A stretch of 64,000 nucleotides of DNA from JBDWFY01 sp039976075 (GCA_039976075.1 JBDWFY010000009.1:248001-312000); one strand, 5' to 3'. Counted from the first letter of the stretch, positions 44,274 through 53,207 are shown. The notes: generated from the sequence alone by a model not told the origin. Numbers and translations: made by a program.

Positions 44274-44345
44274 GTTAGATGCGAACGGATAAACCGTTCG
44301 GGAGGGAGGTCCGCTTCATCACCAGGGTATTTACAATTGTTAATC
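44248..44345 (-). ncRNA. sRNA candidate with CCUCCCUCCC anti-Shine-Dalgarno stretch
   Basis: Read on the minus strand: an exposed ACCTCCCTCCC (44300-44310), then a perfect 7-bp hairpin CGAACGG/CCGTTCG (44282-44300), then an 11-bp terminator hairpin (44248-44273) with seven T. An unpaired C/U-rich stretch followed by two hairpins is the plan of alphaproteobacterial sRNAs that block ribosome-binding sites (alpha-r14 type and CCUCCUCCC-motif RNAs). The 5' end near 44345 is estimated from a weak -10-like TATAGA at about 44346-44351. No reading frame fits. Confidence 0.6.
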
Positions 44346-44506
44346 TATACGATTCTGAATAAATGTGAAATGCAGAGTTCATAAATTGCGGCAACTTTGT
44401 GCATAACTTTTCGAAAAGTGCTCAAATTGCGGCGAAAACGTACTAAAATTGCGTTTGTCGTTAAGGACTTACGAAGGGCCTGTTACACAAACAACACGCT
44501 CCGATT

Positions 44507-45505
44507 TCATTTCCTGGGAGCCGCCGCGCGTTTCAAACGATCATTGATCGCTTCACCCAACCCTGTCTTGGGGATGGGCATGACGGCAATACGCTCGACA
44601 CCGGATACATCCAATAGTCTCAAACCGGTGAAAAGCCGACTTGCTGCTTCGCGTAAATCCGATTGTTCGCTGAGATTGTGAACCTCACGGCAGTATTGCG
44701 CACCGTCTGCCATATGGGGTCCAAAAGCCAGCAGGCCCTCATTCAGACCAACTTCGCGTGCGTCCATTCTGACAAGGGCATTGGGCGCGTAGTGCGAGGA
44801 GAGCATTCCAGGCGCTGCAGGTGCGGTGTCATCGGAAACTGTGCGTTTGAGTTCCTTGGCCAGCACCTGGGATATGTCTTCAGCGGGAATGCCTCCTGGT
44901 CGCAATAGAACCGGTTGCGCACTGACACAGGCCACAATGCTGGATTCCAGTCCAATTGCGGTTGGGCCTGTATCAATGACCATGCCGATCCGCCCGTTCA
45001 TGTCCTTGGCGACATCCGCTCCCGTCGTCGGGCTGAGCCGGCCCGACAGGTTCGCGCTCGGGGCTGCCAATGGCCTGTTGAGTGTTTGGGACAACGTCTG
45101 CATCAAAGGGGAAGCCGGGACGCGCAGTGCGACGGTATCAAGGCCTGCTGTAGCCAATTCCGAAATGGGAGAAGTCTTTTTTCGCGGAACAACAAGGGTA
45201 AGCGGGCCAGGCCAGAAATGTTTTGCCAGTTTGTCGGCGTCATCATTGAATATTCCGTGGTTTTGCGCGGTTGCATAATCAGGAACATGTGAAATGAGGG
45301 GATTGAAGCGCGGGCGTCCCTTGGCTTCGAATATTCTTGCGCATGCTTGTCCATTGGTCGCATCTGCTGCCAGTCCATAGACAGTTTCCGTTGGAATTGC
45401 GACCAGTTCTCCGCGCTCCAACAGAGCCGTTGCACGGCCAAACTCCGCACTTTCACGCCAGTCCGGTGTGGATATTGAAACAGTCCAGTGGTGTGTTGTC
45501 ATCAT
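44507..45505 (-). CDS. tsaC: L-threonylcarbamoyladenylate synthase (Sua5 type)
   Basis: A 332-residue enzyme making threonylcarbamoyl-AMP for the t6A37 modification of ANN-decoding tRNAs. The YrdC domain (about 20-205) shows VAIPTETVYGLAADATNGQA, FEAKGRPRFNPLISHV and PLAAPSANLSGRLSPTT; GLESSIVACV and VLLRPGGIPAEDI follow. A C-terminal Sua5 domain (about 235-325) after the linker SSHYAPNALVRM makes it the long Sua5 form rather than short TsaC. It is divergent from the acyl-CoA operon. Confidence 0.92.
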   Translation of the reverse strand: MMTTHHWTVSISTPDWRESAEFGRATALLERGELVAIPTETVYGLAADATNGQACARIFEAKGRPRFNPLISHVPDYATAQNHGIFNDDADKLAKHFWPGPLTLVVPRKKTSPISELATAGLDTVALRVPASPLMQTLSQTLNRPLAAPSANLSGRLSPTTGADVAKDMNGRIGMVIDTGPTAIGLESSIVACVSAQPVLLRPGGIPAEDISQVLAKELKRTVSDDTAPAAPGMLSSHYAPNALVRMDAREVGLNEGLLAFGPHMADGAQYCREVHNLSEQSDLREAASRLFTGLRLLDVSGVERIAVMPIPKTGLGEAINDRLKRAAAPRK

Positions 45506-45539
45506 TAAAACCGTGCGAGCACATGCCGTAGCGACATCG

Positions 45540-45567
45540 TTGACGTAAGCGTAAACGTCGGTATCTT
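45540..45567 (+). promoter_or_regulatory. Promoter with ACGT dyad before acyl-CoA operon
   Basis: TTGACG (45540-45545) and TATCTT (45562-45567) are good -35/-10 hexamers with a 16-base spacer. An 18-base dyad GACGT-N8-ACGTC (45542-45559) overlaps the -35 and spacer; the inner bases also read as CGT repeats at 6-base spacing. Spacer-located dyads are typical of MerR-family activators such as LiuR, which control acyl-CoA catabolism genes (inference). Confidence 0.55.
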
Positions 45568-45659
45568 CAAACGAGAATACACCGCTTCAGCCACCTGTTG
45601 TGGCCGTATGTGCGGTTTATGACGGTTTCCGTCAAGCGGACATTTCCAAGGAGAATACT

Positions 45660-47438
45660 ATGTACCGGGCCCCGATTTCAGAAATCGCCTTTATGATGAA
45701 GCATGTTGCCGGTCTGCCTGAACTCCTTCAAAGCAACCGTTTTTCTGATTTGAGCGAGGATCTTGTCGACGCGATCTTGACTGAAGCTGCCCGTTTTTCA
45801 GAAGAAGAAATAGCGCCGCTCAATCGTGTAGGAGACCAGCAAGGCTCGACGCTCGCCGATGGAGTCGTGACAGTACCGGACGGATGGACGGAGTGTTACC
45901 GGAATTGGTCTGAAGCGGGCTGGAATGCGCTAACCGGGGATCCTGATTATGGCGGGCAGGGCCTGCCGGTCTCTCTGTTTATGGCAACGATGGAAATCTG
46001 GAATGCAGGTTCTGTGGCGTTTGGTCTCTGCCCGACATTGACAGTGGGAGCCATTGAAGCCCTGGAAGAACATGCAACGCCGGCGTTGAAAGATGTGTAT
46101 CTCGCAAAAATGATCACCGGGGAATGGACCGGAACAATGAACCTGACCGAGCCGCAGGCGGGTTCCGACCTTAACGCACTGAGAAGCCGTGCTGAGCCTC
46201 AAGCAGATGGCAGTTACCGGCTGTTTGGTCAGAAGATCTTTATCACTTATGGCGAACACGGGATGACAGAGAATATCATACATCTAGTTCTGGCCCGACT
46301 GCCTGACGCACCTGCGGGGACGCGGGGGATCTCCTTGTTTCTCGTTCCAAAATATCTGGTGGATGAGGAGGGAAATCCCGGACAACGCAACGACCTCAAG
46401 TGCTCTGGCATTGAACACAAGTTGGGAATCCATGCATCACCCACCTGCATGATGTCTTTCGGAGACAATGAAGGGGCCGTCGGGTATCTGGTGGGCGAAG
46501 AGAACAAGGGGCTGGCCTGCATGTTCACGATGATGAACAACGCGCGTCTTGCGGTCGGGGTCCAGGGGTTGGGTGTTGCAGAACGCGCGACTCAGCAGGC
46601 GATGGCCTATGCCAAGGAACGAAAGCAGGGTCGCGCCGTTGGCGCTGAGGGGCCGGGCATGAGCCCGATTGCAGCACATCCGGATATCAAGCGCAGTCTG
46701 CTTTCAATGATGGCATTGACGAGCGTTGCACGGGTTCTTTGTTTCGTTTGCGCCCACGCCATTGATATGAGCCGAACCGGGGAGGATGATGCGTTCTGGT
46801 CGGATAGGGCGGCCTTTCTCACACCATTTGCAAAAGCCCTGTCGACGGATATTGCCGTCGAAGTAGCGTCCACGGGTGTTCAGATCCATGGCGGCATGGG
46901 TTTTGTAGAGGAAACCGGTGCAGCACAGCATTTTCGCGATGCGCGGATTTTACCGATTTACGAAGGGACGAACGGAATTCAGGCGATCGATCTCGTGATG
47001 AGAAAGATCCCCCTGGCAGGGGGGGAGCATGTCGCCGGGTTTATCAAGGAACTCCGCGATATCGTTTCAGATGTCGGTGCAGCAAACAATCCAGAATTGG
47101 GGACTATGGCCGGGTGCCTCGACGAGGCTTTGAATGATGTGGAGGAGGCGACTGCCTTCATCAATGACGCGCATGGCGAAGGCCGAACGAATGATATTCT
47201 CGCCGGTGCAACACCTTATCTGCGACTGTTCGGCCTGGCGACCGGAGGGTGTTTGCTTGCGAAGGGCGCGATGGCAACGTTGAGGCAGGCCGCGACGTCG
47301 AATGACGATAATAATCGCCTGCTCGTGGCCCGTTACTTTTCGGAAAACCTCCTGGCGGAAACCAAAGGTCTTTGCCGAACGGTGACGCGAGGCGCGGAGA
47401 GTACGCTAGCCTTTGATTCCTTCAGTGTGGCGTCATAA
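45660..47438 (+). CDS. Acyl-CoA dehydrogenase, long (DmdC/FadE-like) form
   Basis: A 592-residue FAD enzyme for the first beta-oxidation step. Domains: N-terminal helical (about 40-155), middle beta (MNLTEPQAGSDLNALRSRAE, about 160-275), C-terminal helical with catalytic Glu in ILPIYEGTNGIQAIDLV, and an extra C-terminal domain (about 465-590) found in the 590-600 residue subgroup. That subgroup includes 3-methylmercaptopropionyl-CoA dehydrogenase DmdC, but the name is often over-applied. AAGGAG precedes 45660. It is first in an operon with a hydratase (17 bases on) and an SDR (13 bases further). Confidence 0.9.
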   Translation: MYRAPISEIAFMMKHVAGLPELLQSNRFSDLSEDLVDAILTEAARFSEEEIAPLNRVGDQQGSTLADGVVTVPDGWTECYRNWSEAGWNALTGDPDYGGQGLPVSLFMATMEIWNAGSVAFGLCPTLTVGAIEALEEHATPALKDVYLAKMITGEWTGTMNLTEPQAGSDLNALRSRAEPQADGSYRLFGQKIFITYGEHGMTENIIHLVLARLPDAPAGTRGISLFLVPKYLVDEEGNPGQRNDLKCSGIEHKLGIHASPTCMMSFGDNEGAVGYLVGEENKGLACMFTMMNNARLAVGVQGLGVAERATQQAMAYAKERKQGRAVGAEGPGMSPIAAHPDIKRSLLSMMALTSVARVLCFVCAHAIDMSRTGEDDAFWSDRAAFLTPFAKALSTDIAVEVASTGVQIHGGMGFVEETGAAQHFRDARILPIYEGTNGIQAIDLVMRKIPLAGGEHVAGFIKELRDIVSDVGAANNPELGTMAGCLDEALNDVEEATAFINDAHGEGRTNDILAGATPYLRLFGLATGGCLLAKGAMATLRQAATSNDDNNRLLVARYFSENLLAETKGLCRTVTRGAESTLAFDSFSVAS

Positions 47439-47455
47439 TCAACGGGGAGGCCAAT

Positions 47456-48193
47456 ATGATTGAGGTTGAAAAAGTTGGGGCGGTCCAGACTATTCGAATG
47501 AATCGTCCGGAAAAGAAAAACGCTCTTACCGACCAGATGTATGTCGCATTCAGCCAAGCACTTGAGGCGGGCGAGCGAGATCCGGAAGTGGCCGTTCATC
47601 TGATTCTTGGCTCCGGGGGTGTGTTTACCGCCGGAAACGATATTGCCGACTTTCTGACGTTCGCCCAGGGCGGCAAACTGGGGGACGGCGTGATTGGATT
47701 TCTCAGGATACTGCCGGATATCGATAAACCGCTGATCGCTGCCGTTGATGGATTGGCAATTGGCGTCGGAACAACCATGCTTTTTCACTGTGACCTGGTG
47801 CTGGCCAGCCCGCGAGCGGTGTTTAAAACACCCTTTTTGGATCTTGGGCTTGTGCCGGAGGCCGGATCCAGCCTGTTGGCCCCCTGTATTATGGGGCAGG
47901 GGAGGGCCTTTGAGCTACTATGTGCCGGTCGGACATTCACGGCAGACCAGGCTCACGCTGCAGGCTTTGTGAATGAGGTGATTCCGGACCCTGACCTTGA
48001 GCAACAGGCGTTGGCACTCTGCGCTGACCTTTCCAGCAAACCGCCTGACGCGATGAGAATTGCCCGCAAAATGGTGCGCGGTTCAAACGTAGAATTGAAA
48101 CAGCGCATAGAAGATGAAATCGATGCTTTCCGCGATCGATTGCAATCCGATGAAGCGCGTGCGGCCTTCATGGCTTTCATGGCCCGCAAATAG
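47456..48193 (+). CDS. Enoyl-CoA hydratase/isomerase family protein
   Basis: A 245-residue crotonase-fold protein. The oxyanion-hole segments are SGGVFTAGNDIADFLTFA and AAVDGLAIGVGTTMLFHCD; the conserved Glu appears in LGLVPEAGSSLLAP. Only one of the two hydratase Glu positions is evident by eye, as in several isomerases and non-standard hydratases, so hydratase and isomerase are both possible. GGGGAGG precedes the ATG. It is the second gene in the acyl-CoA operon. Confidence 0.87.
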   Translation: MIEVEKVGAVQTIRMNRPEKKNALTDQMYVAFSQALEAGERDPEVAVHLILGSGGVFTAGNDIADFLTFAQGGKLGDGVIGFLRILPDIDKPLIAAVDGLAIGVGTTMLFHCDLVLASPRAVFKTPFLDLGLVPEAGSSLLAPCIMGQGRAFELLCAGRTFTADQAHAAGFVNEVIPDPDLEQQALALCADLSSKPPDAMRIARKMVRGSNVELKQRIEDEIDAFRDRLQSDEARAAFMAFMARK

Positions 48194-48206
48194 GAGAAAT
48201 CAAACA

Positions 48207-49073
48207 ATGTCAGACCTTGCGGGGAAAACACTTTTCATAACCGGCGCTTCAAGAGGAATCGGCTTGGCAATTGCCTTGAGAGCTGCGCAGGACGGGGCCA
48301 ATATTGCGGTTGCGGCAAAGACGGCAGATCCGCACCCGAAGCTTGAAGGTACAATTCATACAGCGGCAGAGGAAATCGAGAACGCCGGCGGAAAAGCGTT
48401 GCCTCTTGTTGTTGATGTCCGCGATGACGAAGGCGTTAAAGCGGCTATCGAACAGACGGCTGATCACTTCGGTGGGATTGATGTTCTGGTCAACAATGCC
48501 AGCGCTATTCAGCTGACACCTGTCGCTGACACCGATATGAAGCGCTTCGATTTGATGCATCAGGTCAATACGCGCGGAACGCTGATGTGTTCAAAGTTTG
48601 CCATTCCTTATCTGGAGCAGTCGGAAAATCCTCATATCCTGATGTTATCTCCACCACTGGACATGCAGGAAAAATGGTTCGCGCCGTTTACCCCTTATTC
48701 AATAGCAAAATACGGTATGAGCCTTGCGGTTCTTGGTCTTGCCGGTGAATTGCGGTCAAAGGGAATCGCCGTAAATGCACTTTGGCCGCGTACAACGATT
48801 GCAACGGCAGCTATCCAGAATCTGCTGGGTGGCGACAAAATGATGCAGTCAAGCCGGAAGCCGCGTATTGTCGCGGACGCCGCCCATGTGATCCTGACCA
48901 GCGATGCGCGGCGCAACACTGGTCAATTCCACATCGATGACAGTCTGCTGGCTGAAAATGGTATAACGGATTTTGAACCCTATCGGGTTGATCCCGATGT
49001 AGCACTCAGCCCGGATTTCTTCGTACCTGACGAGCCTGAAGCTCCTGTCAGTCTGGGGCCGATTAAACGCTGA
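48207..49073 (+). CDS. SDR-family oxidoreductase (HSDL2-like)
   Basis: A 288-residue short-chain dehydrogenase. FITGASRGIGLAIALRAAQD binds the cofactor, with VAAKTADPHPKLEGTIHTAA after it (a feature of the HSDL2-like group), LVNNASAIQL, and the active site Ser in MLSPPLD and Tyr/Lys in YSIAKYG. The group acts in peroxisomal or fatty-acid metabolism in eukaryotes; bacterial role unknown. AGGAG is ten bases upstream of 48207. Third gene of the acyl-CoA operon, suggesting a 3-hydroxyacyl or related step. Confidence 0.86.
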   Translation: MSDLAGKTLFITGASRGIGLAIALRAAQDGANIAVAAKTADPHPKLEGTIHTAAEEIENAGGKALPLVVDVRDDEGVKAAIEQTADHFGGIDVLVNNASAIQLTPVADTDMKRFDLMHQVNTRGTLMCSKFAIPYLEQSENPHILMLSPPLDMQEKWFAPFTPYSIAKYGMSLAVLGLAGELRSKGIAVNALWPRTTIATAAIQNLLGGDKMMQSSRKPRIVADAAHVILTSDARRNTGQFHIDDSLLAENGITDFEPYRVDPDVALSPDFFVPDEPEAPVSLGPIKR

Positions 49074-49120
49074 TCGGTTAGGATAGTATTTTGAATGTCG
49101 AGCTTATGGTCGGTCGCGTC

Positions 49121-51274
49121 TCAGGCAACGGACGCGATATCGTTGGCAATCTCGACATAACTGTTGGATGGGCGTGCGAGTTTACCGAAGAAAGGTCTTG
49201 GGTTTGCCAGCATTCTTTCGATGACGTCCCGGTCTGCCGCGGGCATAAAGTAGAAGCCTTGCTCAAACTTGCATCCATATGAGCGCAGGAGGGCTTGCTG
49301 TTCTGCCGTTTCGACGCCTTCCGCAATGACGGCCATATCGATTTTCTGCGCCATGTCGAACATGGCACTGACAATGGCCTGACTTTCGGGGCTTTCACAG
49401 AGATCGGTTACAAAACTGCGATCGATCTTGATCTCATCGATCGGCATGTCCTTGAGGTGGGTCAGCGAGGCAAATCCGGTCCCGAAATCGTCGAGAGAAA
49501 TCGTGAAGCCGTCAGCAGACAACTCTCTCAAGATGTTGTAAATACTAGTTGAATTAGGTCCAATTACACACCCTTCGGTGATTTCCAGCGTCACGTTACT
49601 GGTTGGAATTGAGTGCGATTCCAGTTGGTCCTTCATTCTGGACATTGCCTCGGAATTGGCCAATTGGGTCTCATGAAGATTGATTGATATTGTGTCCGGC
49701 GCGACCCCGTGATTGCGCCAGTAAATGTAGTCGCGGCATATCCTGTCGAAGATATAGTCGCCAACCTGAATGATCATGCCCCGCTTTTCAGCGACACCGA
49801 TAAACTCTTCAGGAGAGAGATATCCTTCCTTTTCGTCATGCCAGCGGACGAGTGCCTCCAGGGACCGAATACCGCCGTTTTTGATATCGACGATCGGTTG
49901 GTAAAATACGTTTAGTTCTCTTGACTGGAGCGCGCGGCGTAGTTTTGCTTCGATCTCGTGACCGCGCTGAGCGACATCGCGCAGGCTTTTGTCAAATGCG
50001 CGAGCGGTTCCGCGGCGGTTTTCCTTCGCATTGGACAGAGCAATATGCGCGTCTGCTAAAATAGTTTTGGTGGAAGTGCCATCGCGGGGTGCCATGGCCC
50101 ATCCGATGGAGGCGCCGCTGTAAAGTTTGGTACCGGCGATGGTGATCGGTTCGTGCAATGCCGACAGCAATTCGCCTACGATGGATGAAACCGCTTCTGG
50201 ATCATCCTGATCGGGGAAGAGAACAGCAAATTCATCTCCGGAGAGCCTGGAGGCCATGCCCCTCTGGGCAAGGGTCGATAGAATGCGTCGTGCCAGTTGA
50301 CGCAATAGCTGATCTCCCTGTCGGTACCCGTGACTATCGTTAAATGTCTGAAAATTGTCCAGATCGATAAGGGCAATCGCAAAGGGAGCGTTTGTTTCCT
50401 CCAGATTGTCGCAGAAGCGCGATAGCTGTGCCTGGAAGCTGGCCCTGTTGGGTAGGCCCGTCAGCGAGTCGTATCTTGCCAGATGCCGCGCTTTATGCGC
50501 AGCAGCATTCAACGCCGCTTCGTTTGACGTGTCCGGGTCAATCGGCTCTGGCGCGAAGGACCTGGTCAATTTGTATCCCGCAAAAAGCGACAAGAGGATT
50601 GCGATAAGGCAGACCCCGAACAGAATGGGCTTCGTTGGTGAGCTGCCCGCTGCAACACCATTACTGAGGGGAATGGATACACCATATGCGCCGCGAATGT
50701 CGCCAACCTTCCAGTCGGTCTTGGGCGAGTCGGCTCTCGTGTTGTGACACGTTACGCAGGATTCACCCATCGTAATGGCTTTGGCGTAGCGCAGTCTGGA
50801 TTGACCGTTGCTGTGCTCTACTGCGGAATAGGTTGTCTGATTGTCGTTCCTGAATGCATTGAGAGCATCGAACTCAAACGTGTCTTGTGCGCCTGATGCG
50901 GCACCTTGATAGAATGGGTGATCACTATAGAACCTGAATTTCAGATCGGGATTTTGCTGGTTCAACGCATGAACAAATCCATGCATGAATGTTGCCGGGA
51001 AGGGGACTGTCGGCGTGTTCTGTTTGAAGTCGATAGCGACATCCGCGCCCTGTTTGATGGCATTGTCGACAATCGTTTTGGCGTAGTAGCTTTGCGTTGT
51101 ATTCAGGAAGCTGGCGTATGAATCGGCTTTGCTAACCAGAATATCGCTTTCCAGTTTTTCAACGAAATACGTTGCTCCGGCATACAAAAGCGTCGCCATC
51201 CCCAGCGACATTGCCACGGCGGCTGGAATGGCCCAGCCTTTTGTGGCATTTGTTTTGAATAAGACAAGTTTCAT
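49121..51274 (-). CDS. CxxCH sensor-GGDEF-EAL c-di-GMP protein
   Basis: A 717-residue membrane protein. Residues 14-38 and 216-234 are membrane helices; the periplasmic loop between them resembles DUF3365/Tll0287-like sensors and holds GESCVTCHNTRAD, a c-type heme motif (residues 173-177). The GGDEF domain (about 265-430) has SGDEF at 345-349 (Ser for the first Gly). The EAL domain (about 440-705) has EAL at 473-475, ISINLHETQL, SLDDFGTGFASL, IKIDRSFV and VIAEGVET, all intact. So phosphodiesterase activity is likely and cyclase activity uncertain. Starts at 51274 or 51316 are both possible; neither has a good ribosome site. Confidence 0.88.
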   Translation of the reverse strand: MKLVLFKTNATKGWAIPAAVAMSLGMATLLYAGATYFVEKLESDILVSKADSYASFLNTTQSYYAKTIVDNAIKQGADVAIDFKQNTPTVPFPATFMHGFVHALNQQNPDLKFRFYSDHPFYQGAASGAQDTFEFDALNAFRNDNQTTYSAVEHSNGQSRLRYAKAITMGESCVTCHNTRADSPKTDWKVGDIRGAYGVSIPLSNGVAAGSSPTKPILFGVCLIAILLSLFAGYKLTRSFAPEPIDPDTSNEAALNAAAHKARHLARYDSLTGLPNRASFQAQLSRFCDNLEETNAPFAIALIDLDNFQTFNDSHGYRQGDQLLRQLARRILSTLAQRGMASRLSGDEFAVLFPDQDDPEAVSSIVGELLSALHEPITIAGTKLYSGASIGWAMAPRDGTSTKTILADAHIALSNAKENRRGTARAFDKSLRDVAQRGHEIEAKLRRALQSRELNVFYQPIVDIKNGGIRSLEALVRWHDEKEGYLSPEEFIGVAEKRGMIIQVGDYIFDRICRDYIYWRNHGVAPDTISINLHETQLANSEAMSRMKDQLESHSIPTSNVTLEITEGCVIGPNSTSIYNILRELSADGFTISLDDFGTGFASLTHLKDMPIDEIKIDRSFVTDLCESPESQAIVSAMFDMAQKIDMAVIAEGVETAEQQALLRSYGCKFEQGFYFMPAADRDVIERMLANPRPFFGKLARPSNSYVEIANDIASVA

Positions 51275-51574
51275 TGAAATACCATCGGCCCCAGAATTGC
51301 GGTCGATAGTATGCATATTAGTTTAATTAAATATAAAAGTCGGGATTACAGGCCCAAATGTAAGTAATTAATCTAAGTAAATTCTTCTAATATTATAACA
51401 ATTCTCACTATTTAGTATGTTCGCACTATGCGTCGCGAGCATTCGGGTGGATAGTAATTTACGGATGTAATAGCAGATAGACATAAAAGTTATTACAACG
51501 CCTCGTATCCGGTTGGAGCGAAAATCATGTCGGAAATAGCGATTAAAACGGCTTCCGCTGTGATTTGAATCCCA
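51275..51574. other. AT-rich region between dnaJ-like and GGDEF-EAL genes
   Basis: 300 bases, very AT-rich from 51300 to 51420, with repeated TAAGTAA-like words near 51360-51385. The promoter of the GGDEF-EAL gene should lie here. No terminator of the dnaJ-like gene is obvious. Confidence 0.35.
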
Positions 51575-52537
51575 TCATTCGAATTCGGAGCCACGCGCGG
51601 TGTAAGGTCGGTCACTCTCCCAGACTTTCATCAAAGCCTCAAGGTCTGCACGTTTGTCATCGGGCAGAACGATCTTGAGCGAGACAAGGGCGTCTCCGCG
51701 TTCTCCTTTCAGAGTGGGCAGGCCCTTACCCTTTAATCGCAGTGTTCGGCCACTACTGACACCAGACGGTATTTTGACATCAACCGCACCTTCCAAGGTC
51801 GGTACGCGTATTTTGGCCCCAAGCACCGCCTCATAAAGAGCGATCGGCAGATCGATGCGAATATCGAAACCGGAAGGTTTGAAAATTTTGTGCGGTGCAT
51901 AAATAACGGTAATCAGCGCATCACCGCTTTTTCCGCCTGCTGCGCCGGGAAGGCCCTGTCCCTTCAATCGGAACTGTCCGCCATCTTCCGTCCCGGGCGG
52001 GATCTTGACGTCAACCGTTTTTCCACTTGGCAGAGTGACGCGAACTTTCCCTTCATGGGCGAGGTCCTCCAGTGACACACGCGCCTTTATGGAAACGTCT
52101 TCGCCTTTTTTCTGTCCCGGTTGACCCATATTCGGACGTCCACGCGCATTTGCGCGGGCGTTGTCCTGCCCTCCTGCAAATCCGCCGAGTATTTCGCTCA
52201 GAAAATCGTCAAAGACTCCGGATTCCGCATTTGCCCGGTTGCCAGGGTTAAATCCAAATCCACCTGCCTGGCGCCCCGCACCCGGGTGTTGTCCGCCAAA
52301 CCCTTGAAATCGCGGTTTTCCCTCAGCGTCAATTTCACCACGGTCGTACTGGGCTCGTTTTTCCTTCTCACCCAGTATTTCATAGGCATGATTGGCTTCA
52401 GCGAACTTTTCCTTTGCCTTTGGGTTGTCTGCGTTTTGATCGGGGTGGTATTTTTTGGCGAGTTTACGAAATGCTTTCTTAACTTCGCTTTCACCGGCCG
52501 ATCGTGAAACGCCTAGTACCTCATAAGGATCACGCAT
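51575..52537 (-). CDS. DnaJ-family protein (CbpA-like)
   Basis: A 320-residue J-domain co-chaperone. The J domain (1-70) has KKYHPDQNADNPKAKEKFAE with intact HPD; a Gly-rich linker follows (GFGGQHPGAGRQAGGFGFNP), and two C-terminal substrate-binding domains (VRVTLPSGKTVDVKIPPGT, ALITVIYAPHKIFKP, IKIPSG-like repeats). No zinc-finger Cys, so it is of the CbpA/class II type. AGGAAAG precedes the ATG at 52537. It lies downstream of the lipoprotein gene on the same strand, as in other Rhizobiales. Confidence 0.9.
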   Translation of the reverse strand: MRDPYEVLGVSRSAGESEVKKAFRKLAKKYHPDQNADNPKAKEKFAEANHAYEILGEKEKRAQYDRGEIDAEGKPRFQGFGGQHPGAGRQAGGFGFNPGNRANAESGVFDDFLSEILGGFAGGQDNARANARGRPNMGQPGQKKGEDVSIKARVSLEDLAHEGKVRVTLPSGKTVDVKIPPGTEDGGQFRLKGQGLPGAAGGKSGDALITVIYAPHKIFKPSGFDIRIDLPIALYEAVLGAKIRVPTLEGAVDVKIPSGVSSGRTLRLKGKGLPTLKGERGDALVSLKIVLPDDKRADLEALMKVWESDRPYTARGSEFE

Positions 52538-52649
52538 TTCTTTCCTAAAAAGTCCTGTACTTGATGCCCGCATGGTGCGGCGCAATTTATAGCAGATATG
52601 GTATCTGGTGCTCGCTGAGTCCAGAGAGATCTACCACATAACAGGTCGG

Positions 52650-53126
52650 TCAGGAACTGTCGGCCTCTTCGGCCGATTTTTGGCCGGTAAGCTGTATGAC
52701 CTGCCAGTTCTTCAGGTCGTCGCGACAAGCTGTGCCATTGTAATTTTCTATACCCTGGAAGGTGTTCGCCGTTGTTACAAACTCAAGGCAAGTGATACCC
52801 GGCTGAACGGCCAGGGGGGTCAGGCTGAGAATCGAACCCTGATTACCGGACGTTTCGCTGTGCCAGGACATGGGAAGCCGGGCGTTGCCTTCCTGATTGA
52901 GGTTGCGGATCGCATCAGATATGGCAATCCGGTCCGCAGGCAATACCGGGTTTTCAGCAAGCGGGCTGCTGGAAACTGATCCCGTTACGAGTGCATCTTC
53001 GCCATTGTCATGCGTACTGGATGTAGAGCCAACCGGTATTGAAACGCCGCCGCATGCGGCAACGAGTGACGAGATCAACAGAAGCGGAAGAAGGCGGCGG
53101 AATGAGTGGTTGTGACCGCTCAGCAT
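52650..53126 (-). CDS. 17-kDa-antigen-like (RT0821/Lpp0805) lipoprotein
   Basis: A 158-residue lipoprotein. Residues 10-25 form a lipoprotein signal peptide (RLLPLLLISSLVAACGG) with lipobox V-A-A-C. The mature part is Ser-rich, then has ISDAIRNLNQEGNARLPMSW and GITCLEFVTTANTFQGIENY, the C-terminal domain of RT0821/Lpp0805 surface proteins (17kDa_Anti_2 type). It is anchored to the outer or inner membrane. Start at 53126 is uncertain; a GTG ten codons upstream is possible. It is divergent from pdxH, 81 bases away. Confidence 0.8.
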   Translation of the reverse strand: MLSGHNHSFRRLLPLLLISSLVAACGGVSIPVGSTSSTHDNGEDALVTGSVSSSPLAENPVLPADRIAISDAIRNLNQEGNARLPMSWHSETSGNQGSILSLTPLAVQPGITCLEFVTTANTFQGIENYNGTACRDDLKNWQVIQLTGQKSAEEADSS

Positions 53127-53207
53127 TCCGCGAAGGCGGTGTTGGAGCGTGGACACATATGCACTATAGAATAAACGCAACACTCTTATTGAACTCCGTG
53201 GCGGCCA

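Larger units (their letters stand above)
43839..44506. other. 668-base gene-free region, HDAC / tsaC
   Basis: No supported reading frame. The leftmost part should carry the HDAC/xseB promoter. The right half contains a minus-strand small RNA candidate with terminator (44241-44345). Between 43900 and 44230 nothing convincing was found except AT-rich DNA around 44150-44240. Confidence 0.5.
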
